A stretch of 55,509 nt of DNA, taken from the NCBI GenBank assembly GCA_012719395.1, contig JAAYAL010000013.1:1-55509 (forward strand), in the 5' to 3' direction. The DNA comes from Gaiellales bacterium (GTDB lineage: Bacteria; Actinomycetota; Thermoleophilia; RBG-16-64-13). The stretch's first letter is position 1. Each line of letters begins with the position of its first letter. Shown here piece after piece: positions 7,476-17,322 of this stretch. Under the pieces are notes generated by a model. The model ran no database searches and had not been told where the DNA came from. It saw nothing but the letters and a program-made list of their open reading frames with translations. Position numbers and translations under genes: made by a program.

Positions 7476-8639
7476 ATGGCAGGACGCCGCGCCCAGGGGG
7501 AGGGCAGCATCTACTTCCGCGAGGAGCGCGGGCGCTGGTACGGCGAGCTCGATCTTGGCTGGCGGGAGGGCCGGCGGGTCCGTAAGGCCGTGAGCGGCCG
7601 CACTCAGCGCGAGGTGCAGGTCAAGTTGGCCGATCTTCGGCGCCGCTATGCCCAGGGCCTCCGCATCGACCGCGACCAGCAGACGGTGGAACAGTTCCTC
7701 ATACGCTGGCTCACTTGGAAGGATGCCCACGTCCGCCCCCGTAGCGCCGCGAGCTATCGCACCTACGTGGAGGGCCACGCCATTCCCGCGCTGGGCAAGA
7801 CCCGGCTGATGGCCCTGAGCGTGGACGAGGTGCAGGCCATGTTGGACCGGCGACGCGATGTTATGAAGCCCCGCAGCGTCCAGCATCTGCGCGACATCCT
7901 GCGCGCCGCCCTGAACGATGCGATCCGTTGGGGGGAGGTGGAGCGCAACGTGGCCACCCATGCCCGCGTGCCGGAGGGGAAGAACGAACCACGGGTAGCC
8001 GCCTTCACCAAGGATGACGCGGCAGCCCTGCTCTCGACCATGGCCGGTCACCGCATGGAGCGCCTCTTCCGCCTGGCCTTGGCCTTGGGCCTTCGCCGCA
8101 GCGAGATATGCGGCCTGCGTTGGGAAGCGGTGGATCTCGACCGCAAGTCGCTGTCCGTGGTGCGCACCTACCAGCGGGCGCCCAAACAGGGCCTGCACCT
8201 GGAGGAACCCAAGAGCCCCACCAGCCGCCGCGAGATTGCTCCCCTGTCCCAGTTCGCCCTGGAGGCCCTGCGTGCGCAGCGCCGCCTGCAGGCCGGAGAG
8301 CGCCTACCGGCGGCCAACAGGTGGCAGGACGGCGGTTACGTGTTCACCAATGAGTTCGGCCGCCCCTACGATCCCGACCGCGTAACGCACGAGTTCAAGG
8401 CCGTGGCCCGGGCGGCGGGCCTGCCCGACCTGTCCTTCCATAAGTTGCGCCACGCCGCCGCTACCATGATGCTGGCCGAGGGCGTGTCCCTGAAGGTGGT
8501 GCAGGAGGTGTTGGGCCATGCCTCCTACCACGTCACCGCCAACATCTACGGCCACGTGGTGCCGGAGCTTCGGCAGGCTGCCGCCGATGCCGTGGACCGA
8601 AGTTTGGCCGACCACTTGGCCGACCAGTCCGAAGGCTGA
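7476..8639 (+). CDS. Tyrosine recombinase / phage-type integrase
   Basis: Site-specific recombinase of about 387 residues. The N-terminal AP2-like arm-binding part contains GEGSIYFREERGRWYGELDL. A SAM-like core-binding domain follows (~65-155), then the catalytic domain. Catalytic residues seen are the Arg in LGLRRSEICGLRW, HKLRHAAATMMLAEG (HxxR), LGHAS and the nucleophile Tyr in ANIYGHV, so it appears complete. A GTG directly before the ATG is an alternative start. It runs toward the 3' end of tRNA-Leu, 47 bases away, the usual arrangement for elements integrating at a tRNA 3' end. Apart from the XRE gene no other element genes remain. Confidence 0.9.
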   Translation: MAGRRAQGEGSIYFREERGRWYGELDLGWREGRRVRKAVSGRTQREVQVKLADLRRRYAQGLRIDRDQQTVEQFLIRWLTWKDAHVRPRSAASYRTYVEGHAIPALGKTRLMALSVDEVQAMLDRRRDVMKPRSVQHLRDILRAALNDAIRWGEVERNVATHARVPEGKNEPRVAAFTKDDAAALLSTMAGHRMERLFRLALALGLRRSEICGLRWEAVDLDRKSLSVVRTYQRAPKQGLHLEEPKSPTSRREIAPLSQFALEALRAQRRLQAGERLPAANRWQDGGYVFTNEFGRPYDPDRVTHEFKAVARAAGLPDLSFHKLRHAAATMMLAEGVSLKVVQEVLGHASYHVTANIYGHVVPELRQAAADAVDRSLADHLADQSEG

Positions 8640-8686
8640 CACTTCGGGATGCAACGGTTGCCGAGAAAACTCCTGCAAATACGAGG

Positions 8687-8768
8687 TGCCGGAGGCGGGA
8701 CTCGAACCCGCACGGGCTTAGCCCTACGGTGTTTAAGACCGTTGCGTCTGCCATTCCGCCACTCCGGC
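8687..8768 (-). tRNA. tRNA-Leu (anticodon UAA)
   Basis: The minus strand folds as a class II tRNA. The acceptor arms are GCCGGAG and CTCCGGC. The anticodon stem ACGGT/ACCGT has loop CTTAAAC, so the anticodon is UAA. A long variable arm (AGGGCTAAGCCCG) and the T arm GCGGGTTCGAGTCCCGC follow. The CCA is not encoded. Its 3' end faces the integrase gene and is the likely attachment site. I found no second copy of the 3' segment within the window, so the other attachment site is lost or outside. Confidence 0.95.
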
Positions 8769-8781
8769 ACGGCCGCCGCCT

Positions 8782-8790
8782 ACTCTAGCA
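8782..8790 (-). promoter_or_regulatory. Extended -10 promoter of tRNA-Leu
   Basis: On the minus strand TGCTAGAGT lies about 13 bases before the mature 5' end of tRNA-Leu. The TG-N-TAGAGT form is an extended -10. Nearly the same nine bases occur before metG and before the aldolase operon. No clear -35 is seen. Confidence 0.5.
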
Positions 8791-8882
8791 CCCCGCGCCA
8801 CGCCCGGCGCCATGCAACCTGCTACCGGAGCGCAACCCAGAGGAGAGACACGCCGGGTCAGGCTGCCGTGTGGGAGCCCGCT

Positions 8883-10394
8883 TCAGGCGGCGCCCCGCTG
8901 GGAGGCGGCTCGGCCGGCGTTGGTGAGGATGATGCCGTCCAGGATGTCGCGCTCCGAGACCAGCAGCAGACTGTACTCCAACGCATCCATGGCCGCGAGC
9001 AGTATGTGCGCGCCGGCCACGATGACGTCCGCACGCCCGGGTTGCATGTAGGGCAGGGCCCGGCGCACCTCAGAGGGAACGGCCGCCATTTCCTCCGCCG
9101 CCCCCTCCACCTGCGCACGGTTGAGCATGGTCAGATGGACCACTTCGGGCCGGTAGCAGTCCAGCTTGAGACTGTGCGCGGCCAGCGTGGTGGCCGTCCC
9201 CGCCACCGCCACCAGCGCGGCGGCACCCTTGAAGTCGGCGGCCGCCCGGCCAACCAGACGCAGTGCCTCCTCGCGCACCGCGGCCCGCTCTCCGGCCGCC
9301 GGTGGATCCGAGCGGATCCAGTCTTCGGTGGCCCGGACGCATCCCAGTTCCAGGCTCACGGCGACCAGCCGATCGTCATCCACCCAGCGCACCAGTTCAG
9401 TGCTGCCACCGCCCACGTCCAGCAGCACCACGTCGCCGGGGATATCCAGCGTGGCACCGGCGTAGGCCATCAGCGCCTCGACCCTCCCTGTGGCCACTCC
9501 GGCCGTCACCCCAAACGCGGCCCCCAAGTCTTGCATGAAGGCCGCTCCGTCGGCGGCCCGCCGTGTGGCGCTGGTTCCCACCACGGTCACCAACGATGCC
9601 CCACGCGCCCGCGCTTCGGCCACGTAGCGCTCCACCGCCTGCCGGGTACGCGCCTTGGCCTCCTCGCCCAGCAACCCCCCCTCCGTGAGACCCTCGCCCA
9701 AGCGCGTGACCTCGGCACGCCGCACGACCGGCACCGGGATAAGCCGGCCATCCTCTTGCCGCAAATCCGCCACCAGCAACCGCACGGAGTTGGTCCCTAC
9801 ATCGAGGGCCGCCCGACGCTCCACCTGGCCCTCGCCCCTCAGGCAACCGGCATCCTGGCACCAGAGGTCCCCCATATCAGCCAACAGACTCCTCCATGTT
9901 TCGATGGTGCCCGCCACCTCGCTGAGCGCTGCCAGCAACGCCGCCGTCAGCGCGTGTAGGCAGGTGAGCGTGGTCGGGTCGGCGGCTCCACCCACCCCCC
10001 GCTCCAACACCCGCCCGCCATCCACCTGCTCCTCCACCTTCTGGCCGGGCGGCAGGAGTGTCTGACGCTGAGCCCGGCACACGTCGTCCAGACGGAGCAG
10101 CGCGGTGCGCAACCCGGGCTCCTCGGCCACCCGCTGTCGCAGTCGGCGAACGCCGCCGGCGGCCTCCAGGGCCGCCACGCGCGAGCACGCCGAGGGGCAG
10201 GTCAGGTAGAAGCCGGTGGGGAACGGAGTCCCGTCCTCCAGATAGGGACGGGTGGACACCACCGCCGGGCGGCCGTGCGGACACCACACCGCCACCCCGG
10301 CCAAGCCCCGCGGGGATCGACCCAACTGGCGGGCGATGACGGCGCGTGCGGCCTCGTCAATCTCCCTCCCGGGCAGTTGCGCCTTCCCAGGCAC
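8883..10394 (-). CDS. DUF501-Ppx/GppA fusion phosphatase
   Basis: A 503-residue protein joining two families that are adjacent separate genes in most Actinobacteria. Residues ~10-185 are DUF501: VIARQLGRSPRGLAGVAVWC, TPFPTGFYLTCPSACSRVAA and a later LTCLHAL, ending near a CQDAGC pair. Residues ~192-503 are the exopolyphosphatase/GppA domain: ALDVGTNSVRLLVADL, GTSATRRAADG, VLLDVGGGSTELV, and VAVAGTATTLAA. The second half should hydrolyse polyphosphate or pppGpp; DUF501 has no known activity. The GTG start follows GGGGTGGAGT. The junction shows no stop or frameshift, so I read it as a true fusion. Confidence 0.9.
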   Translation of the reverse strand: MPGKAQLPGREIDEAARAVIARQLGRSPRGLAGVAVWCPHGRPAVVSTRPYLEDGTPFPTGFYLTCPSACSRVAALEAAGGVRRLRQRVAEEPGLRTALLRLDDVCRAQRQTLLPPGQKVEEQVDGGRVLERGVGGAADPTTLTCLHALTAALLAALSEVAGTIETWRSLLADMGDLWCQDAGCLRGEGQVERRAALDVGTNSVRLLVADLRQEDGRLIPVPVVRRAEVTRLGEGLTEGGLLGEEAKARTRQAVERYVAEARARGASLVTVVGTSATRRAADGAAFMQDLGAAFGVTAGVATGRVEALMAYAGATLDIPGDVVLLDVGGGSTELVRWVDDDRLVAVSLELGCVRATEDWIRSDPPAAGERAAVREEALRLVGRAAADFKGAAALVAVAGTATTLAAHSLKLDCYRPEVVHLTMLNRAQVEGAAEEMAAVPSEVRRALPYMQPGRADVIVAGAHILLAAMDALEYSLLLVSERDILDGIILTNAGRAASQRGAA

Positions 10395-10429
10395 TCACTC
10401 CACCCCAGGGGGGCGCGACTCCCCTTCCC

Positions 10430-11416
10430 TCATTCGATCAGCCCCGCGAACTGGCCCACCGACAACCCGGGCTGCACGCGCACCCGCGGCAGGACCATGG
10501 GCGTGGCCGGACTGGACTCCTTGCCGGGATCGGTGGTGACGGCCAGCAGATAGCCGGCATCACGGGCAGCCTCCTGGACACGCTGGTCATACGATCCCGC
10601 CGGATAGCACAACACGAACGTCGCTTCCCCCAGTGACTGCTCGATCGCGCGTTTTGATTCCCTCAGCTCCGTCTGGAGCCGCTCGTCCGTGCAGGAGGGT
10701 AGATCCGGATGAGTGGCGGAGTGAGATTGCACCGACATGCCGGCCTCGCGCATCTCCGCGAGCTGCGCCCAGGTGAGGTAGCCCGGCTTACCGATCTCGG
10801 AGGTGATGATGAAGAAGGTCGCGGTCAATCCGTATTGCTTGAGGATAGGGAAAGCATGAGTGTAGAGGTCCGCGCCACCGTCGTCGAAGGTGAGTAGCAC
10901 GCGTGGCGTGGGGAGTGCGGAGATCCCGGCCATGGCCCGGTACAGCTCAGCGAAGTCGATGGTTTCCACACCGTGCTCAGCCAGATAGGCCGCCTGCGCT
11001 CTGAATTCGCCCGTGGCAACGGTGAGCGACGCAGCGTAAGGCCCCATCTCCGTGGGCGGCTCATCATCCACGTAGTGGTACATGAGGATGGGCGCGTGAA
11101 CCGCCGCGCCTGCTGCGGGCAGGGTGGCCGGCAATTCCGGGGCATCCCCCGCGGGCTCCACCGGCTCAGTGGTGACCGTGACGGGACCACGATGCCCACC
11201 GGTCCCAACACTCGGATCAGCGCCGCCGGACGAGGTGGCGACGGTGCCGGCGGCCACCACCCCGGCCGAGCGCGACGGATCGCCCCGCGCAACCAGGGCC
11301 CCTACCAGGGCCACGATCCCCGCCACCAGGACCAGGAGGGCCACAGAAGCGATGCGACGGCCCCTAGAAGAGGCGGCAGAGGAACGCAACGAGCCTCTCC
11401 AGCGGCCCGGCGTCAT
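10430..11416 (-). CDS. Membrane-anchored polysaccharide deacetylase
   Basis: NodB-fold hydrolase, probably removing acetyl groups from cell-wall or exopolymer amino sugars outside the cell. An N-terminal membrane helix (VALLVLVAGIVALVGALVA) is followed by a Ser/Thr/Gly/Pro-rich spacer of ~60 residues. The catalytic domain then starts at APILMYHYVDD. Metal and base residues are visible in LLTFDDGGADLY and SHSATHPDL, and the later FVLCYPAGSYD motif is also present. The start is chosen at the ATG giving MTPGRWRGS, overlapping the DivIC-like gene by ~50 bases; the ATG four codons upstream is possible. The domain is about normal length at 328 residues overall. Confidence 0.85.
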   Translation of the reverse strand: MTPGRWRGSLRSSAASSRGRRIASVALLVLVAGIVALVGALVARGDPSRSAGVVAAGTVATSSGGADPSVGTGGHRGPVTVTTEPVEPAGDAPELPATLPAAGAAVHAPILMYHYVDDEPPTEMGPYAASLTVATGEFRAQAAYLAEHGVETIDFAELYRAMAGISALPTPRVLLTFDDGGADLYTHAFPILKQYGLTATFFIITSEIGKPGYLTWAQLAEMREAGMSVQSHSATHPDLPSCTDERLQTELRESKRAIEQSLGEATFVLCYPAGSYDQRVQEAARDAGYLLAVTTDPGKESSPATPMVLPRVRVQPGLSVGQFAGLIE

Positions 11417-11825
11417 CCGCGGGCCCATCTGCACCGGCATCGTTCTGCAGCGAGACACCTGGTGTGCCTTCCTCCTCGCCGGGTAGACCGTCCACGATGA
11501 ACATCTCCTCACCCGGTCGCACGTAGCTGAGGTCTTGTCTGGCCTGGACCTCCAGACGAGAGGGATCTGAAGCCCCATTCACCTGTCCCTGCAGTGCTTC
11601 CAACTCCACCTGCAGTTGGGCAACTTGCTCCCTCTCCCCGGCCAGCGCCTCTCTGGCCTCCAGATAGTTGGTGACCGGTCCCTTGTTGGCTACGACCACG
11701 ATCAGCAGAAGGAGGGCAACCACGCCCACGTACACGATGCGCCGGGTCCGGGCGCGACCCTTGCGACTACGCGCCGGACGGCGCTTTGCCTTGCTGGTGG
11801 GGGATGGTGTGGCGTGAGGTGCCAT
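11364..11825 (-). CDS. DivIC/FtsB-like septum formation protein
   Basis: A bitopic division protein of 153 residues. A basic N-terminus (SKAKRRPARSRKGRARTRR) precedes one membrane helix (IVYVGVVALLLLIVVVANKG). A coiled coil (REALAGEREQVAQLQVELEA) and the family's tail segment ARQDLSYVRPGEEMFIVDG follow. FtsB/DivIC partners with FtsL and FtsQ in the divisome. The acidic ~35-residue tail is poorly conserved and overlaps the next gene. Position between pyk/eno and the Ppx gene matches the actinobacterial neighbourhood. The start codon is uncertain, since an ATG four codons upstream also exists. Confidence 0.85.
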   Translation of the reverse strand: MAPHATPSPTSKAKRRPARSRKGRARTRRIVYVGVVALLLLIVVVANKGPVTNYLEAREALAGEREQVAQLQVELEALQGQVNGASDPSRLEVQARQDLSYVRPGEEMFIVDGLPGEEEGTPGVSLQNDAGADGPADDAGPLERLVAFLCRLF

Positions 11826-11887
11826 AGCTCTATGCATGACTCCATATTTCGTCCAGCACGGTCCCAACTCCTGCCCGCATCACCGCG

Positions 11888-13318
11888 CTACGCCTTTTCC
11901 ACCTTGATGAGGTTGGTGGCACCAGCCGTGTTGGCACGGACGCCGGCGGTCAGCACCAGCAGTTCTCCTGGAGTGATGAGACCGCCCGCGCGCGCGGCTG
12001 CCACGGCCTGTCCCAACGTGCCATCCGTGTCCTCGGCCCGCGGCACCAGGAGCGGGACGACCCCGAACGTCAACGCCAACTGGCGGCAGACCTGCTCGCT
12101 CGGCGTAACCGCCACAATGTGAGTGGAGGGACGATAACGTGCCACCTGTCGGGCAGTGGCGCCGGTCTGGGTGGGCGTGATGATGGCGTCAGCCCTCAGG
12201 CTCTGAGCCAGTTGCACGGCGGCACGGCTGATGGCCTGCGAGACGCTGGGTGCATCCTCTTGCTCCGGCAGCGGATCGGCAACGAACAGAGGCAGAGCCG
12301 CGAGATCCTCTTCCGCTACCCGCACAATCCTATCCATGGTGGCCACGGAACCAGCCGGGTGCCGGCCGACCGCGGTCTCGGCCGACAGCATCACTGCCGA
12401 GGTGCCGTCGTACACGGCGTTCGCCACGTCGGAGGCCTCCGCACGAGTGGGAGTGGGGCTGTTCACCATGCTCTCCAGCATCTGAGTAGCGGTGATAACC
12501 TCCTTGCCGTGCCGCAACGCGGTCCGGATGATGCGCTTCTGCCAGCGAGGAACCTGCTCGGCCGGGATCTCGACGCCCAAGTCGCCTCGCGCCACCATGA
12601 CCGCATCCGCCACGGCCACTATCTCGTCCATGCGCTCCAGCGCCTCGTGCTTCTCGATCTTGGCCACCACCCGTGCCCCGCAGCCACACCCCTCCAGTTC
12701 GCGGCGCAGCATGACCACATCCTCCGGACGCCGAACGAAGGAGAGACAGAGGAAATCCGCCCCCTCCCCCGCGGCAAAGCGGATATCCTTTCTGTCCTTC
12801 TCCGTCAGTGGCGGCACGTCCAGGAGCGTATCCGGCAGGTTGACCCCCTTGCGATCGGTGAGGGTGCCACCAGCCTCCACCAGGCAACGAGCCTCCCGGC
12901 CTTTCAGCGCCACCACGCGCAGCCGAACGCGTCCGTCATCCAGCAACACTCGGGCGCCCGGAGTGAGATCTCGCGCCAGGTCCGGAAGCGTGACAGGCAG
13001 CCGCAGCGGTGTGCCCAGGGTGCCATCGTTGGGGAAGAGGGTCACCTCCGACCCGGTGGCAACATCCACCCCACCCGGCGAGAAGCTTCCCAGCCTGATC
13101 TTGGGTCCTTGGAGGTCTAGGAGAAGCGCCACCGGCTTTCCCAAGTTCTGGGCGGCACGGCGGACGAAGCCCAAGGTACGACGATGACCGGCGTAGTCAC
13201 CATGGCTCAGGTTGACCCGGACCACATCCGCCCCCGCCGCAATCACGGCATGCACGGCCTCCGCCGTGCCGGTAGCCGGCCCCAGGGTGGCCACTATCTT
13301 GGTGGAGCGACCCCTCAC
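11888..13318 (-). CDS. pyk: Pyruvate kinase
   Basis: Last step of glycolysis, making pyruvate and ATP from phosphoenolpyruvate. The 476-residue product begins at GTG behind AGGAGG (VRGRSTKIVATLGPATGTAE). It shows RVNLSHGDYAGHRRTL, the B-domain region, VMVARGDLGVEIPAEQVP, ATQMLESMVNSPTPTRAEA and the SAVMLSAETAVGRHP active-site segment. The C-terminal allosteric domain is present (ADAIITPTQTGATARQVARY). It lies directly after eno, separated by a long hairpin. The pairing of two consecutive glycolytic steps suggests joint transcription. Confidence 0.95.
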   Translation of the reverse strand: MRGRSTKIVATLGPATGTAEAVHAVIAAGADVVRVNLSHGDYAGHRRTLGFVRRAAQNLGKPVALLLDLQGPKIRLGSFSPGGVDVATGSEVTLFPNDGTLGTPLRLPVTLPDLARDLTPGARVLLDDGRVRLRVVALKGREARCLVEAGGTLTDRKGVNLPDTLLDVPPLTEKDRKDIRFAAGEGADFLCLSFVRRPEDVVMLRRELEGCGCGARVVAKIEKHEALERMDEIVAVADAVMVARGDLGVEIPAEQVPRWQKRIIRTALRHGKEVITATQMLESMVNSPTPTRAEASDVANAVYDGTSAVMLSAETAVGRHPAGSVATMDRIVRVAEEDLAALPLFVADPLPEQEDAPSVSQAISRAAVQLAQSLRADAIITPTQTGATARQVARYRPSTHIVAVTPSEQVCRQLALTFGVVPLLVPRAEDTDGTLGQAVAAARAGGLITPGELLVLTAGVRANTAGATNLIKVEKA

Positions 13319-13334
13319 GCGCCCTCCTGGATAC

Positions 13335-13375
13335 GGAGGCGGCGGGCGGGGCTCCCCGCCCCGCCCGCCGCCTCC
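13335..13375 (-). terminator. 18-bp perfect hairpin between eno and pyk
   Basis: Arms GGAGGCGGCGGGCGGGGC (13335-13352) and its exact complement (13358-13375) enclose a 5-base loop. It starts 18 bases past the eno stop and ends about ten bases before the pyk Shine-Dalgarno. No T-run follows on the minus strand, so a simple intrinsic terminator is doubtful. An mRNA stabiliser, processing site or partial attenuator are alternatives. Confidence 0.6.
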
Positions 13376-13393
13376 TCGCACTTCGCGCGCCGA

Positions 13394-14743
<1,350 letters not shown>

Positions 14744-14795
14744 TCATCATATCGTAAACCGTGCCCCTCATGAACACACGCACGGCCGGGTCCGG

Positions 14796-16088
14796 CTAAC
14801 GGCCGTCCCGTTCCTGTAAGCGCTGCTTGGCCTGCTGATAGTACTCTTCCTGCCGCTCCAGCCCGAGGCCGGCGAACTCCTCCCCCGCCTCCGCCGCCAA
14901 GATCTCAGCGCCGGACACCCGCTCACGGAAACGCAGAGAAGCCGCCCGCAGCGCCAGCTCCGGATCCACCTTCAGCTTGCGCGCCAGGTTGACCAGCGCA
15001 AACAGCACGTCACCCATTTCCTCCGCCACACGGAGCGGCGGTTGAGCCGGATGACCCTCCGTTCGGAGCGAGCTGCTCCGCGCCTGCAGCTCCTCCTCCA
15101 GCTCGCGCTGCTCCTCCCGCACCTTCTCCAACGGCCCGTATGCGTCCGGCCAATCGAAACCCACCTCCGCCGCGCGGGCCTGCAGCTTCTGCGCCAGCAG
15201 CAACGCCGGGAACGAGGCGGGGATGTGATGGAAGATGCCTTCCCGGCCCTCAGTGTGCCGCTTGATCTGATCCCAGTTGACCTTGACCTGCTCCGCGGTG
15301 TCGGCCACTGTCTCCCCGAAGATGTGGGGATGTCTCCTCACCAGTTTGTGGTGGATGCCGCGGGCCACCTGCCCCAGGTCGTAGCCACCGGACTCCTGGG
15401 ACACCGCCGCCAGGAAGTAGACCTGAAACAGGAGATCTCCCAACTCGCCTCGCACGTCTTCGTCGGCCACCGCCGGCACATCGACCCCGGCCCCGGCCGC
15501 GGCCCCGGCCGCCCACGCCGCTTGCCGCTCCACCGCGTCCACCAGCTCGTACGTCTCCTCCAATGTGTAGCGCACAATGCTCTGCCGGGTCTGCTTGCGG
15601 TCCCAGGGGCATTCCTGCCGCAGGAGCAGGGTCAGATCCTGCAATTGCCCCATTTCCCAGCCCAAGGCCTCGCGCACGAGATCCACGGACGCGGGCACGA
15701 CGGGGACTTCAGCGCCGTCCGACCCGTCAGCCCGGAGCTCCGCCACCCAGCGTGCACGATTGGCGCAAACGAGAAGGTGGGGAGCACTACGGGGAACGAC
15801 AGATGCAGGAGACCATGCAGAGGACCGCGTGTCCGCAGGCGACGCGGTGAGAGCGGCGTCCAGCTCAGCAGCCACGACCGGGGGCAGCTCCCAGGCCTCC
15901 AGTGGCGACCCACCCTTGGACACTACCGTCCGCAGGTGTTCCACTGCCTGCCAGGGCATCCCGCCCGGCTCACCCGATCCCAAGTAGATCACCGCCTGGT
16001 AGCGGGTGAGATCATTGACACGGGAGATGTCACGCCACAGGGAGGCCGCGCCTGGCTCCGCCGCCCGCCCTTCTCTCCACAATGTCAT
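14796..16088 (-). CDS. mazG: MazG nucleoside triphosphate pyrophosphohydrolase
   Basis: House-cleaning NTPase that cleaves (d)NTPs to monophosphates and pyrophosphate. Two MazG domains are visible. The first has PWDRKQTRQSIVRYTLEETY and GELGDLLFQVYFLA. The second has AEVGFDWPDAYGPLEKVREE and VAEEMGDVLFALVNLARKL. Each carries the EExxE and ExxD metal-binding helices. The ~150-residue N-terminal part shows no clear tetrapyrrole-methylase fold, unlike the YabN-type fusion, and its function is unclear. The start is uncertain: the ATG chosen has GTGGAGG some distance upstream, and an earlier start up to 16163 would still fit before the neighbouring stop. Confidence 0.9.
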   Translation of the reverse strand: MTLWREGRAAEPGAASLWRDISRVNDLTRYQAVIYLGSGEPGGMPWQAVEHLRTVVSKGGSPLEAWELPPVVAAELDAALTASPADTRSSAWSPASVVPRSAPHLLVCANRARWVAELRADGSDGAEVPVVPASVDLVREALGWEMGQLQDLTLLLRQECPWDRKQTRQSIVRYTLEETYELVDAVERQAAWAAGAAAGAGVDVPAVADEDVRGELGDLLFQVYFLAAVSQESGGYDLGQVARGIHHKLVRRHPHIFGETVADTAEQVKVNWDQIKRHTEGREGIFHHIPASFPALLLAQKLQARAAEVGFDWPDAYGPLEKVREEQRELEEELQARSSSLRTEGHPAQPPLRVAEEMGDVLFALVNLARKLKVDPELALRAASLRFRERVSGAEILAAEAGEEFAGLGLERQEEYYQQAKQRLQERDGR

Positions 16089-16181
16089 GCGACCAACCGC
16101 CTCCACGTGTCCCGAGAGAACTGCGGGCGGAGGGCAACCGCCCTCCGCCCGCGCCTCATCCAAGCCTGCTCCGTGCGCCGG

Positions 16182-17279
16182 CTACGGCGTGGTGGTCGTG
16201 GCGCCGGAAGTAGTGCTCGAACCTTCACCGGCCGCGCCCGCTGTCGGAGCCGTGGTGGTTGTGGTGGGCTCCCAGCCGGACTTGACGACCACACCCAGGT
16301 CAGTCTTGACCTGCGCCAACCACGCGTCCCACGCTGTTCTCTGCTCCTGCTTCAGGAGGAGGGCGGAGATGCTGTCGTGCACCTCGTCCAGAGTCTTCTG
16401 ACCCGCTGCCGTGATGTCCGTCACTTGGATGAGATGGTAACCGTAGGTGGTCTTGATGGGCTCGGATACGGCCAGCTTGTCCAATGAGAAGCAGGCCTCT
16501 TCAAACTCCGCCACCATCATGCCTTTCTGCACCTTCCCCAGGTCACCACCGAGGTCCTTGCTGCCGGAATCATCCGAGTACTGCTTGGCCATCTCGCCGA
16601 AATCCGCCCCGCCCACGATGTCATTGCGCACCTTGGTGGCCAGTTGCAGCGCCTCGCTCCAGTCGGCCTCCGTGGCCGCGGTGGTGGCGTCCGCCCCCAG
16701 TTCTCCCGGCGCGAACAGGATGTGACGGGTGGTGCGCGTCTCGTCCGTCACGAACTCGGCCGGGTTCTCATTGTAGTAGGCCTGGATCTGTTCCTCGGTG
16801 ACCGTGGCGTCCTTGGTCACCGTCTCATACACGCGGTTGTTGAGCAGGTTCTCGCGCAGTGTCTTCTGCAACGAATCAAGAGTGAGATTCTGGGCCGCCA
16901 AGGCCTGCTGGAAGGCAGACTCATCATTGCTGTACATCTGCTTGATGCTGTCGATCTGAGCCGTCACTTCTTCGTCGGTCACGCTGATGTTCATCTTGGC
17001 GGCGCTCTGAGCGACAACTTCCAGGTCCACCATGTATGACAGCACGCTCTTCTTGAAGTCGCCGTAGGCTTCGTCTTCCTTGGCAGGGACCTCACCCGAG
17101 TACTGCTTCTCAATCTCGGCCAAACGCGCCTCATATGCACTCTTGGTGATGATGGTCTCGCCTATCTTCGCCATGTCACTGCTTGACAGCTCGCCGGCCT
17201 CGGTGCAGCCCCCCACCACCAACAGGGACGCCAGAAGCACCATCAGCGCCGCTCCAACCACGGCACATCGCTTTCTCAC
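16182..17279 (-). CDS. SurA/PrsA-type peptidyl-prolyl isomerase lipoprotein
   Basis: Extracytoplasmic folding factor of 365 residues. The N-terminus is a lipoprotein signal (VVGAALMVLLASLLVVGGC, lipobox VGGC). A SurA_N-like helical domain spans ~40-190. The parvulin domain follows, with TTRHILFAP, GGADFGEMAKQYSDDSGSKD, GGDLG and PIKTTYGYHLIQVTDI. The last ~35 residues are Thr/Ser/Gly-rich and end in TTTTP, probably a flexible wall-spanning tail. The GTG start lies after GAGCGAGG; the frame is open further upstream but reaches into mfd. It is sandwiched between mfd and mazG, close enough for cotranscription. Confidence 0.9.
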   Translation of the reverse strand: MRKRCAVVGAALMVLLASLLVVGGCTEAGELSSSDMAKIGETIITKSAYEARLAEIEKQYSGEVPAKEDEAYGDFKKSVLSYMVDLEVVAQSAAKMNISVTDEEVTAQIDSIKQMYSNDESAFQQALAAQNLTLDSLQKTLRENLLNNRVYETVTKDATVTEEQIQAYYNENPAEFVTDETRTTRHILFAPGELGADATTAATEADWSEALQLATKVRNDIVGGADFGEMAKQYSDDSGSKDLGGDLGKVQKGMMVAEFEEACFSLDKLAVSEPIKTTYGYHLIQVTDITAAGQKTLDEVHDSISALLLKQEQRTAWDAWLAQVKTDLGVVVKSGWEPTTTTTAPTAGAAGEGSSTTSGATTTTP

Positions 17280-17322
17280 GTGAACCTCGCTCAGCTTCGA
17301 ACAGTAGAAACGGACTGCGGCG

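Noticed and set aside
8640-8686. Attachment-site repeat next to the integrase
   Set aside because: No copy of the tRNA-Leu 3' segment was found elsewhere in the window, so att boundaries cannot be drawn.
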